From an uncultured Methanofollis sp. (lineage in GTDB: Archaea > Halobacteriota > Methanomicrobia > Methanomicrobiales > Methanofollaceae), in contig NZ_CALFSA010000105.1 of the NCBI RefSeq assembly GCF_937919355.1, positions 1-46,446 of the forward strand: a stretch of DNA of 46,446 bases. Reading direction: 5' to 3'. The notes beneath the pieces are model-generated. The model was not told the DNA's origin. It was given only the letters and a program-made list of their open reading frames with translations, and searched no databases. The position numbers and the translations under genes were made by a program. The stretch's first letter is position 1. Each line of letters begins with the position of its first letter. Of the stretch, positions 39,608 through 46,446 are shown in pieces.

Positions 39608-40045
39608 ATGGATGAGGCCGACCCGCGGGAGCTGCAGTCGCTCCAGTATTACCTAAACGAGTACGGACAGCAGGCAGAGGTCTTTGCCCACCAGCTGCAG
39701 GTGCTGGACCAGCAGAGACTCGAGTCCCTCGCAGCGGTCGAGACCCTCCAGTCCCTGAGCAGTGCAGAAGACGGTACGGTTCTTCTCCCTCTTGGCGGCG
39801 GTGTCAGCGTCAGGGTGCAGGTACCTGACCCGGAGAACGTGCTCGTCGCCATCGGGGCAGGGGTGACGGTCGGGCGGAGTGCCGCCGAGGCCGTATCCTA
39901 TCTCGAAGACCGGGCCCGCGAACTCGAAGCCTCTGAAAAGAAACTTTCCGAGACGATCGAAAAGGTCCGGGCACAGATGAACGAGATCGCCGCCCGCCTT
40001 GACGCCGCCTACCGCCAGCAGCAGCAAACGGCTCCGGGCAGGTAA
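39608..40045 (+). CDS. pfdA: Prefoldin alpha subunit
   Basis: A 145-residue cochaperone subunit. Two coiled-coil arms (QSLQYYLNEYGQQAEVFAHQ at the N-terminus, EDRARELEASEKKLSETIEK at the C-terminus) flank beta-hairpins (SAEDGTVLLPLGGGVSVRVQ, VLVAIGAGVTVGRSAAEAVS). It captures unfolded proteins for the thermosome. GGTGAG eight bases upstream favours ATG 39608; the GTG at 39596 also opens the frame. It precedes ftsY by five bases. Confidence 0.95.
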   Translation: MDEADPRELQSLQYYLNEYGQQAEVFAHQLQVLDQQRLESLAAVETLQSLSSAEDGTVLLPLGGGVSVRVQVPDPENVLVAIGAGVTVGRSAAEAVSYLEDRARELEASEKKLSETIEKVRAQMNEIAARLDAAYRQQQQTAPGR

Positions 40046-40050
40046 TCCCC

Positions 40051-41184
40051 ATGTTTGAGGGCCTCAGGAACAAGCTACAGAGTATCAGGGAGAAGTTCGG
40101 GACCTCCATCAGGGATGCGGCCGGTTCTGACGTGCGGGAAGTGGAAAAGCCGGTCGAAGCACCGTCCCCGGCGCCGCAGCCCGAAACCGTATCCGCGCCT
40201 GTTTTGCCGGAAGCGCCGAAAGTCGCCCCGGCCGAGCCTGAAAGGGTTGTCCCTGCCCCTGTCAAGACTGTTCCGGTCGAGCCGAAGAAACCGGAAGGGA
40301 TCTTCTCGCGTGTCAGGTCCTTTGTGATCGAGCGCGAACTCGTCATCTCCGAGAAGGACATCGAGGAACCCCTGACCGACCTTGAGATGGTGCTCCTTGA
40401 GAACGACGTCGCCCTCGAGGTCTCGGACGCGATCCTGGCGTATATGCGCGAGGACCTCGTCGGGAAACACCGGAAGATCGGTTCCTCCGTGGACGATATC
40501 GTCAGTACGGCCCTGCGTGGGGCGCTCCTCAAGGTGCTCGGCGACGGTTTCGACCTCCCTGCCTACATCGACAGCCACGAGAGACCGGTGAAGATCCTGG
40601 TGACCGGCGTGAACGGCACCGGCAAGACGACGTCGATCGCCAAGATGGCCCATTACCTGATGGGCCAGGGCTATTCCGTCGTCCTCGGTGCCGGCGACAC
40701 CTTCAGGGCCGGTGCGATCGAGCAGATCGAGGAGCACGGCCGGAGGCTGGACGTCAAGGTGATCCACCACCAGGAAGGTTCAGACCCTGCGGCCGTCCTC
40801 TTCGATACGGTGGACTACGCAAAGGCCCACGGTATCGACGTGGTCCTTGCCGACACCGCCGGCCGGTTCCACAACAGGAAGAACCTGATGAACCAGCTCG
40901 ACAAGATCCGCCGGGTGGTGAAGCCCGACCTCGTCGTCTACGTTGATGAGGCGGTCGCCGGGAACGACGCCGTCGTCCGGGCGAAGGACTTCAACGACCT
41001 TGTCGGGACCGACGCCGTGATGCTCACGAAGGCCGACATGGACCCGCGGGGCGGTGCGGCGATCTCGATCGCCCAGACGATCGGGAAACCGATCCTCTTC
41101 CTGGGCACCGGTCAGGCCTACGATGACATCGTGCCCTTCAGGCCCGAGGCCGTCGTGGACGAACTCCTTGGAGTGGAAAAATAA
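40051..41184 (+). CDS. ftsY: Signal recognition particle receptor FtsY
   Basis: A 377-residue SRP-type GTPase. Residues 1-80 hold an amphipathic start (FEGLRNKLQSIREKFGTSIR) and a Pro/Glu-rich linker for membrane association. The N domain (ELVISEKDIEEPLTDLEMVL) and G domain follow: GVNGTGKTTSIAKMAHYL, ADTFRAGAIEQ, VLADTAGRF, TKADMDPRGG, ILFLGTGQ. It pairs with SRP54 for membrane protein insertion, encoded by the next gene, whose ATG overlaps this stop by one base. Confidence 0.98.
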   Translation: MFEGLRNKLQSIREKFGTSIRDAAGSDVREVEKPVEAPSPAPQPETVSAPVLPEAPKVAPAEPERVVPAPVKTVPVEPKKPEGIFSRVRSFVIERELVISEKDIEEPLTDLEMVLLENDVALEVSDAILAYMREDLVGKHRKIGSSVDDIVSTALRGALLKVLGDGFDLPAYIDSHERPVKILVTGVNGTGKTTSIAKMAHYLMGQGYSVVLGAGDTFRAGAIEQIEEHGRRLDVKVIHHQEGSDPAAVLFDTVDYAKAHGIDVVLADTAGRFHNRKNLMNQLDKIRRVVKPDLVVYVDEAVAGNDAVVRAKDFNDLVGTDAVMLTKADMDPRGGAAISIAQTIGKPILFLGTGQAYDDIVPFRPEAVVDELLGVEK

Positions 41185-42500
41185 TGTTAGACTCGCTCAG
41201 TTCATCCCTGAAAGACGCGTTGAAGAAGATCGCGGGCAAGACAGTCGTCGACCGTGCGGCAGTGGAGGAGCTGGTGCGCAGTCTCCAGCGCGCCCTGTTG
41301 CAGGCCGACGTCAACGTCAAACTCGTGATGCAACTCTCCCAGTCGATCAAGAGGCGTGCCCTCGAAGAAGAGCCGCCGAAAGGGATGAACGTGCGCGAGC
41401 ACGTCCTGCGGATCGTCTACCAGGAACTGGTCGGGCTGATGGGCGGGGCCGGGAAGGTGGAACTCGCGCCGCAGACGATCCTGATGGCCGGCTTGCAGGG
41501 GAGCGGCAAGACCACGACGACCGCGAAACTCGCTCGCTACTTCCAGAGGAAGGGCCTGAAGGTCGGGCTCATCTGCGCCGACACTTTCAGGCCGGGCGCC
41601 TACAGCCAGCTCGCCACCCTTGCGAAGAAGATCAATGTCCCGATCTTCGGCGACCCGAACGAGAAGGACGCCCTGAAGATCGTCCGCGAGGGCATGAAGC
41701 ACTTTGCCGGGGCGCAGGTCCGGATCATCGACACCCAGGGGCGCCACGCCCTTGAAGACGAACTGATCGAGGAGATCGTCAACATCAACGAGATCGCGCG
41801 GCCCGACCACCGCTGGCTCGTCATCGACGCCGCCCTCGGGCAGCAGGCGTCCGAGCAGGCGCGCCGTTTCAACGATGCGATCGGGATCGACGGCGTCCTG
41901 CTCACGAAGATGGACGGCACGGCCAAAGGCGGCGGCGCCCTCTCCGCGGTCTCGGAGACGAAGAGCGGCATCGTCTTCGTCGGCGCCGGCGAGACGATCG
42001 AAGACCTTGAACGTTTCGAGCCCGATGGTTTCATCTCCCGTCTCCTCGGCATGGGCGACCTGAAGGCCCTCGCCGAAAAGGCCGAGGAAGTGATAGCCGA
42101 CGGCGATATGGACGTCAACGCCATCATGCGGGGCAAGTTCACCCTGCGGGACATGTACAAACAACTTGAGGCGGTGAACAAGATGGGGCCCCTCAAGCAG
42201 GTGATGTCCATGCTCCCTCTCGGCGGCCTCCAGATCCCGGACGACGCCTACGACGTCACCTCGACCAAGATGGATCGGTACAAGGTGATCATGGACTCCA
42301 TGACGAACGCCGAACTCGACGACCCCCAGGTTATCTCGGGGTCGCACGTGCAGCGGATCTCCCGCGGCGCCGGCGTCTCGCCCGACGATGTCCGTGAACT
42401 CCTGAAATATTACCGGACCATGCAGAGGGCGCTGAAGGGGATGCGGGGGAGCAAGTTCTCCATGCAGCGCATGATGAAGCGCTTCGGGAAGATGCAGTAG
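41184..42500 (+). CDS. srp54: Signal recognition particle 54 kDa protein
   Basis: A 438-residue SRP54/Ffh GTPase. The N domain (SLKDALKKIAGKTVVDRAAV) is followed by the G domain with GLQGSGKTTTTAKLARYF, ADTFRPGAYSQL, IIDTQGRHALEDELIEE, TKMDGTAKGGGALSA and GAGETIEDLERF. The M domain binds 7S RNA and signal sequences (LRDMYKQLEAVNKMGPLKQV, KFSMQRMMKRFGKMQ). In the G3 motif Thr-Gln replaces the usual Thr-Ala (DTQGRH), as seen in some archaeal SRP54. The trmY start codon directly follows the stop. Confidence 0.98.
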   Translation: MLDSLSSSLKDALKKIAGKTVVDRAAVEELVRSLQRALLQADVNVKLVMQLSQSIKRRALEEEPPKGMNVREHVLRIVYQELVGLMGGAGKVELAPQTILMAGLQGSGKTTTTAKLARYFQRKGLKVGLICADTFRPGAYSQLATLAKKINVPIFGDPNEKDALKIVREGMKHFAGAQVRIIDTQGRHALEDELIEEIVNINEIARPDHRWLVIDAALGQQASEQARRFNDAIGIDGVLLTKMDGTAKGGGALSAVSETKSGIVFVGAGETIEDLERFEPDGFISRLLGMGDLKALAEKAEEVIADGDMDVNAIMRGKFTLRDMYKQLEAVNKMGPLKQVMSMLPLGGLQIPDDAYDVTSTKMDRYKVIMDSMTNAELDDPQVISGSHVQRISRGAGVSPDDVRELLKYYRTMQRALKGMRGSKFSMQRMMKRFGKMQ

Positions 42501-43076
42501 ATGAGACGCTTTGTGGTGGTCGGTCACCTTGCGAGCACCGACCCTGACTTTTCCCTGAACGACCTGCCGGGCGCCGGGAGGATGGACGAACTCTGCCGGT
42601 GCGTTGCGGCGTCTCTCTGCCTCTCCCACGGGATGAGGAAGGACGCCGAGTGCTGGCTTCTCCTCCTCGGCGGACCGAAGGCACCAAAGACGGTCAGGTT
42701 CTCGGGCGACGGCATGAGAAACCTCAGCCCCGACGAGAGAAACATCGCCGGACTCGTGAAAAAGGCCCTCGCCCTCCCCTGCGGCACGGTCTTCAGGGAG
42801 TCGAGTCCGGGGGTCTCGGTGCGGAAGGGGGGACTTGCCGAAGTGCTTGCCGGGTGCGGGTGCGCGGTGCTCGACGAGCACGGGGAGGACGTGCGGAAGG
42901 TGTCGGCCCTTCCGGACACTGTTCTCCTCTCCGACCACCTGAACTTTACCGACGACGAACAGGAGGCGATCGCGGGGTTGCCGGCCTACTCCCTCGGCCC
43001 CGCCGTCCTCCATGCTGACCAGGCGATTGTGGTCCTGCAGAACGAACAGGACAGGAGAGAGAGCGGATGGATCTGA
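42501..43076 (+). CDS. trmY: tRNA (pseudouridine(54)-N1)-methyltransferase
   Basis: A 191-residue SPOUT-class methyltransferase that converts pseudouridine 54 in the T loop to N1-methylpseudouridine. Family marks: RRFVVVGHLASTDPDFSLND, GRMDELCRCVAASLCLSHG, LLLLGGPKAPKTVRFSGDGM, LSPDERNIAGLVKKAL and TVLLSDHLNFTDDEQEAIAG. It overlaps the start of pus10 by 10 bases, placing the enzyme that makes the pseudouridine and the one that methylates it in one transcript. Confidence 0.95.
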   Translation: MRRFVVVGHLASTDPDFSLNDLPGAGRMDELCRCVAASLCLSHGMRKDAECWLLLLGGPKAPKTVRFSGDGMRNLSPDERNIAGLVKKALALPCGTVFRESSPGVSVRKGGLAEVLAGCGCAVLDEHGEDVRKVSALPDTVLLSDHLNFTDDEQEAIAGLPAYSLGPAVLHADQAIVVLQNEQDRRESGWI

Positions 43077-44314
43077 TCGAGACGGTCGGGGCGATCCTTG
43101 AGTATGGCCCGATCTGTGACCACTGCCTCGGGCGTTTCTTCGGGAAACGCTCGTTCGGGTTGTCCAATGATGAACGGGGGCGTGCCCTGCGGACGGCATA
43201 TGCCCTGGAGAAGAACGAGCCTTTTACCGGTGAACCCGACGAGTGCTGGGTCTGCGGAAGGCTTTTCGACAACGTCGACCTCTGGGCCGGACGGGCTGCG
43301 GAGGCCGTGGGGGGGATCGAGCACACGACCTTCCTTGTGGGGACGCGTGTGCCCCCTCTCATGGCCGAGAGCGAGGAGATGGTCTGGAGCGACCTCTCCC
43401 TCGCCGACCCCGAACCCCTGAAGTCAGAGGCGAACCGCGAGGTCGGCAAGGCGGTCTCTGCACTGAACGGGAAAGTCGTGGACTTCAAGCGCCCCGACGT
43501 CGTCGCCATCCTGAACCTTGCGGAGGACAGGGTGGAGGTCGAGATCAACCCGGTCTACTTCCGGGGGCGGTACTTCAAGTACGAGCGGGGTATCCCGCAG
43601 ACGCACTGGGACTGCCGGGTCTGCGGCGGCAAGGGGTGCGAGAGGTGCCACTTCACCGGGAAGATGTACGCCGACTCTGTCGAGGAACTCATCGGGAAGA
43701 AAGCGGTTGAGGCTTTCGACGCCGAGAACGCTGTCCTCCACGGTGCCGGGCGGGAAGACATCGACGCCCGCATGATCGGGAGCGGTCGGCCTTTCGTGAT
43801 GGAAATGATGAACCCGAAGAAGAGGGACGTGGACCTCGCCGACCTCGAAGCCACGATCAATCAGTATGCCGAAGGACGCGTCGGAGTGAAACTTACCGGG
43901 TGGAGTTCTCACTCCGAAGTGGAAACCCTTAAATCGAACAAAGCGCATAAAAAATACAGGATTCTCGTTGAGGTCAGTGGAGAGATCTCCATCGACGAAC
44001 TCAGATCCGCACTTGCCCGGCTGAAAGGGGCAGTGGTCCACCAGCGCACCCCACAAAGGGTTGCACACCGGAGAGCCGACCGGATCCGGGATCGCCAGGT
44101 GATCGATATCCAGTCACCCGGGATGCAGGACGACAAATTCGTTATCGAGGTTGTCGGCGAGGCCGGACTCTATATCAAAGAACTGGTCTCGGGCGACAAT
44201 GGCCGGACGAATCCGAGTCTTGCCGGGATCCTGGGCAAAGACGCTCATGTCACCAGCCTCGATGTAGTGCTGGTGGAAGAACCAGAGAGTGGTGAATGCA
44301 ATGGCACATCATAA
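43067..44314 (+). CDS. pus10: tRNA pseudouridine(54/55) synthase Pus10
   Basis: A 415-residue archaeal Pus10, making pseudouridines 54 and 55. An N-terminal THUMP-related zinc module has CDHCLGRFFG (17-24) and CWVCGR (about 61-66). The catalytic half has HWDCRVCGGKGCERCHFTGK, AVLHGAGREDIDARMIGSGR containing the catalytic Asp, PFVMEMMNPKK, and the C-terminal VVHQRTPQRVAHRRADRIR and VGEAGLYIKELVSGD segments. It overlaps trmY upstream and rpl21e downstream (14 bases). Confidence 0.96.
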   Translation: MDLIETVGAILEYGPICDHCLGRFFGKRSFGLSNDERGRALRTAYALEKNEPFTGEPDECWVCGRLFDNVDLWAGRAAEAVGGIEHTTFLVGTRVPPLMAESEEMVWSDLSLADPEPLKSEANREVGKAVSALNGKVVDFKRPDVVAILNLAEDRVEVEINPVYFRGRYFKYERGIPQTHWDCRVCGGKGCERCHFTGKMYADSVEELIGKKAVEAFDAENAVLHGAGREDIDARMIGSGRPFVMEMMNPKKRDVDLADLEATINQYAEGRVGVKLTGWSSHSEVETLKSNKAHKKYRILVEVSGEISIDELRSALARLKGAVVHQRTPQRVAHRRADRIRDRQVIDIQSPGMQDDKFVIEVVGEAGLYIKELVSGDNGRTNPSLAGILGKDAHVTSLDVVLVEEPESGECNGTS

Positions 44315-44594
44315 CGGTCCAAGGAAGAAGACACGGTATAAGTTTAAGAAGGATCTCAGGCGCCGTGGTCTGGTCCCTCTCACGGCAGTGATCCAGAAGT
44401 TCGAGATCGGGCAGAAGGTCCATATCGTCTGCGAACCGAGCGTCCAGAAAGGGATGCCTCACCGCAGGTTCCACGGGAAGACCGGCACCGTCGTCGGTCA
44501 GCGTGGCCGTGCGTGGCTTGTCGAGATCCCGGATGGAAACGCGACGAAGATTGTAATTTCGAGACCACAACATCTAAAGCCTCAGAGGCTATAA
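44301..44594 (+). CDS. rpl21e: 50S ribosomal protein L21e
   Basis: A 97-residue protein: MAHHNGPRKKTRYKFKKDLR, RGLVPLTAVIQKFEIGQKVH, KGMPHRRFHGKTGTVVGQRG match archaeal L21e. GGTGA six bases before ATG 44301 sets the start; the GTG at 44289 is less likely. The start lies within the end of pus10. rpoF follows after 19 bases, a common archaeal order. Confidence 0.97.
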   Translation: MAHHNGPRKKTRYKFKKDLRRRGLVPLTAVIQKFEIGQKVHIVCEPSVQKGMPHRRFHGKTGTVVGQRGRAWLVEIPDGNATKIVISRPQHLKPQRL

Positions 44595-44613
44595 ATCTGC
44601 ACGAGTGATTGGC

Positions 44614-44964
44614 ATGAAGGTAAAAGGAGTTATCAGCGAAGAGCGGATTACGCTCCCTGAGATGAGGGATCAACTCGCTCAGGTGGAAGCACAGCGCCGT
44701 GAGGCCGGGCAGGAGATGTCCTATGAACTCCGCCAGAGCATTGAACATGCCAATCACCTTTCCAAGACGACAGTGGAACAGTCCCATGCCCTGGTGGACT
44801 CCCTTCTCACCCTTGAGAAAATGAAACCCGACATCGCCTACCGTATCGCCAGCATCATGCCCCAGTCCAGGGACGAGTTGCGGGCGATCTACGCCAAGGA
44901 GCGCTACACGCTCTCCGGCGAGGAACTTGATGCTATTTTAGAGATGGTGATCACCCACCTCTGA
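44614..44964 (+). CDS. rpoF: DNA-directed RNA polymerase subunit F (Rpb4-like)
   Basis: A 116-residue HRDC-like subunit of the archaeal polymerase stalk, partner of RpoE. KVKGVISEERITLPEMRDQL, YELRQSIEHANHLSKTTVEQ, LVDSLLTLEKMKPDIAYRIA and LRAIYAKERYTLSGEELDAI fit the family. GAGTGAT precedes ATG 44614; a GTG at 44605 is possible. L21e upstream and DUF655 downstream are its usual archaeal neighbours. Confidence 0.95.
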   Translation: MKVKGVISEERITLPEMRDQLAQVEAQRREAGQEMSYELRQSIEHANHLSKTTVEQSHALVDSLLTLEKMKPDIAYRIASIMPQSRDELRAIYAKERYTLSGEELDAILEMVITHL

Positions 44965-44973
44965 GGGTTTTCT

Positions 44974-45537
44974 ATGAAGGCTGAGAAAAAGGAGATCTAC
45001 GCGGTAGTTGTGGACGTACTTCTTCAGGGACGTGCTGACGACCCGAAACCTGTCTTCAAGCGCGAACCGATCGTGCAGGCGGTCGGGACAGACCAGTTCA
45101 AACTCCTTGAACTGATCCCGAAAAAGGACGCCGATATCCAGATCCATGATACGGTCTATATCGGGGACGAGGCGCGGGATAAGGTCGAGCGGGTGAAGCG
45201 TCGGGTCGGATACAATGATCTGACGAACACAGGGAGGCTTGAACTTCCCTTTGCCATCGAGTCGATCGTGAAGGCGAACGAGGTCCGCTTCGTTGCGTTC
45301 TTCAATACGGCCGTCCCCATCACGCCGAAGCTCCACATGTTCCACCTGCTGCCGGGCGTCGGGAAGAAGTTGATGTGGGAACTGATCCAGGAGAGGGAGA
45401 AGAAGCCTTTCGAGAGTTTCGAGGACATTTCTCTGCGGATCAAGTCCCTGCCGAACCCGGTGAAACTGATCGTCGGACGGGTGCTCGAGGAACTCGAGGA
45501 CCCTGAGGTGAAGTACCGTCTGTTTACGGCAAAATGA
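44974..45537 (+). CDS. DUF655 family protein
   Basis: A 187-residue archaeal protein. The N-terminal beta-rich part (IYAVVVDVLLQGRADDPKPV, DTVYIGDEARDKVERVKRRV) leads to a helix-hairpin-helix-like segment (HMFHLLPGVGKKLMWELIQE, RIKSLPNPVKLIVGRVLEE), suggesting nucleic-acid binding. Function is not established. The conserved order rpoF-DUF655-ksgA suggests a role in RNA metabolism. Its stop overlaps the ksgA ATG (ATGA). Confidence 0.93.
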   Translation: MKAEKKEIYAVVVDVLLQGRADDPKPVFKREPIVQAVGTDQFKLLELIPKKDADIQIHDTVYIGDEARDKVERVKRRVGYNDLTNTGRLELPFAIESIVKANEVRFVAFFNTAVPITPKLHMFHLLPGVGKKLMWELIQEREKKPFESFEDISLRIKSLPNPVKLIVGRVLEELEDPEVKYRLFTAK

Positions 45538-46310
45538 AGGCACGGCACGACCAGCATTTCCTCACCGACCCGCGGGCTGTCAGGCGGATCGTCGCTCTCG
45601 CCCCTGTTTCAGGACGGCGGGTGCTCGAGATCGGGCCTGGCGAGGGGGTGCTGACTGCCGAACTTCTTTCGGCGGGGGCGAGGGTCGTTGCAATAGAACT
45701 CGACGGCGCTCTGGTCGAGGATCTGTCCTCTCGTTTTGCCCCGGAGATGGCGTCGGGCCGGTTTGAACTGGTCCATGGCGACGCTGTGAAGGTGCCGTAT
45801 CCTTCTTTCGATATTGTCGTTGCGAATCTTCCCTATTCTGCGTCGTCGCCGATCACGTTCCGTCTCCTTGAGGCGGGTTTCGAGTCTGCGGTGCTGATGT
45901 ACCAGCGTGAGTTTGCGGAGAGGATGGCGGCGAGGGTCGGGACGCCGGAGTGCGGGCGTCTCTCGGTGATGGTCCAGACCTACGCCGACGTGGAACTCTG
46001 TTTCAACCTCCGGCCGGGGGCTTTCTCCCCGCCGCCGAAGGTCGCTTCGACGGTGGTCCGCCTCACGCCGCACGATCCGCCGTACTTTATTGCGGACCGC
46101 GGGGTGTATGCGGACGTGGTGCGGGAACTTTTCTCCCACCGGCGAAAGACGGTGCGGAATGGTCTTCGCGGGGCGCGGGCATCCCTCGGGAAGGAGAACG
46201 TGGAGAGGGCGGTCCGCGAACTCCCGGAGGAGATCCTCTCGATGCGGCCGGAGGAACTTTCCCTGATGCTCTTTGCGATGATCGCAAACCTCTGCGTGCC
46301 TGAAGAGTGA
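45534..46310 (+). CDS. rsmA: 16S rRNA (adenine-N6,N6)-dimethyltransferase
   Basis: A 258-residue KsgA/Dim1 enzyme that dimethylates two adjacent adenines in the 3' terminal hairpin of 16S rRNA. Motifs: HDQHFLTDPRAVRRI, RVLEIGPGEGVLTAELL (SAM site), VVAIELDGALVED, FELVHGDAVKVPYPSFDIVV, and NLPYSASSPITFRLLEAGFE in place of the usual NLPYNISSP. The C-terminal helical domain (FSHRRKTVRNGLRG) is complete. Four-base overlap with DUF655. Confidence 0.97.
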   Translation: MKARHDQHFLTDPRAVRRIVALAPVSGRRVLEIGPGEGVLTAELLSAGARVVAIELDGALVEDLSSRFAPEMASGRFELVHGDAVKVPYPSFDIVVANLPYSASSPITFRLLEAGFESAVLMYQREFAERMAARVGTPECGRLSVMVQTYADVELCFNLRPGAFSPPPKVASTVVRLTPHDPPYFIADRGVYADVVRELFSHRRKTVRNGLRGARASLGKENVERAVRELPEEILSMRPEELSLMLFAMIANLCVPEE

Positions 46311-46314
46311 GTCG

Positions 46315-46446
46315 TTAGCCGGGGACGGGCCCGGACTCCGGTGTCGTCCTGTGATCCGCCTCCCTGCTCGCGGTTCCGAGTGCCTCCGCGGCGGCGGGGG
46401 TGAGGAGGTACTTCGTCTTTTTTCCGTCGCGGTACGATTCGACGAC
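46315..46446 (-). CDS. Partial gene: C-terminal end of a probable winged-helix protein
   Basis: The minus strand is open from the window edge to TAA at 46315-46317, giving the last 43 residues: VVESYRDGKKTKYLLTPAAA, then EALGTASREADHRTTPESGP. The segment YRDGKKTKYLLTPAAAEALG resembles the wing and last strand of winged-helix regulators. The start lies outside the window. It is convergent with rsmA, four bases apart. Confidence 0.55.
   Translation of the reverse strand, partial: VVESYRDGKKTKYLLTPAAAEALGTASREADHRTTPESGPVPG

Overview
The window is a GC-rich, gene-dense stretch of a euryarchaeal chromosome. Archaea-specific genes (L39e, L31e, L18a, S19e, aIF6, Pus10, TrmY, RNase P component 4, RpoF) establish the domain. 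A group 3-type [NiFe] hydrogenase, a long mosaic surface protein with PKD and NosD-type repeats, and the overall gene style point to a hydrogenotrophic methanogen of the order Methanomicrobiales, near Methanofollis or Methanoculleus. The order and genus are inferred from recognised families, not from a search. No rRNA, tRNA, CRISPR array, insertion sequence or prophage was seen.

Layout. 207-4598 (-) encodes a giant secreted protein with PKD, Ig-like, beta-helix and metallophosphatase domains. 4981-5694 (+) is an AlkD-like DNA repair gene. 12103 down to 6181 (-) is a run of prepilin peptidase, hisI, a PIN/PilT-like ATPase with a KH domain, and leuS. 12216-17030 (+) is a compact operon: ferredoxin, V4R-domain protein, hydrogenase small and large subunits, a Roadblock/LC7 protein, and two proteins with a DUF2226-like module. 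Directly after it, 17151-23026 (+) holds a MinD-like ATPase, another accessory protein, a secretion/pilus ATPase and two TadC-like membrane proteins, which together resemble an archaeal Epd/Tad pilus core. The matching prepilin peptidase lies on the other side of the hydrogenase operon.

23215-34044 is a mixed region: aIF1, cobyric acid synthase, a ribbon-helix-helix protein, a YkgJ-type cysteine-cluster protein with a small cysteine-rich partner, a nucleotide-sugar synthase, a CBS-ParB protein, Hsp20, a membrane FKBP-like protein, a mini-thioredoxin, a zinc-finger protein, DUF371, exonuclease VII and a TIM-barrel isomerase. 34139-36171 carries a CNNM/CorC-type membrane protein and purN. From 36200 to 46310 runs a long information-processing series: RNase P component 4, YhbY, S19e, PDCD5, a PP-loop protein, L39e, L31e, aIF6, L18a, prefoldin alpha, FtsY, SRP54, TrmY, Pus10, L21e, RpoF, DUF655 and KsgA. 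The window ends inside a probable winged-helix gene on the minus strand.

Most notable: (1) the hydrogenase operon combines catalytic-looking [NiFe] subunits with Roadblock, V4R and DUF2226-like regulatory modules and sits inside a split pilus locus, suggesting hydrogen sensing or hydrogenase control linked to a surface machine; (2) a degenerate intergenic repeat family occupies all three long convergent gaps; (3) several dyad-symmetric sites overlap predicted promoters. Start codons were often chosen from Shine-Dalgarno or TATA spacing, and alternatives are given where they matter.
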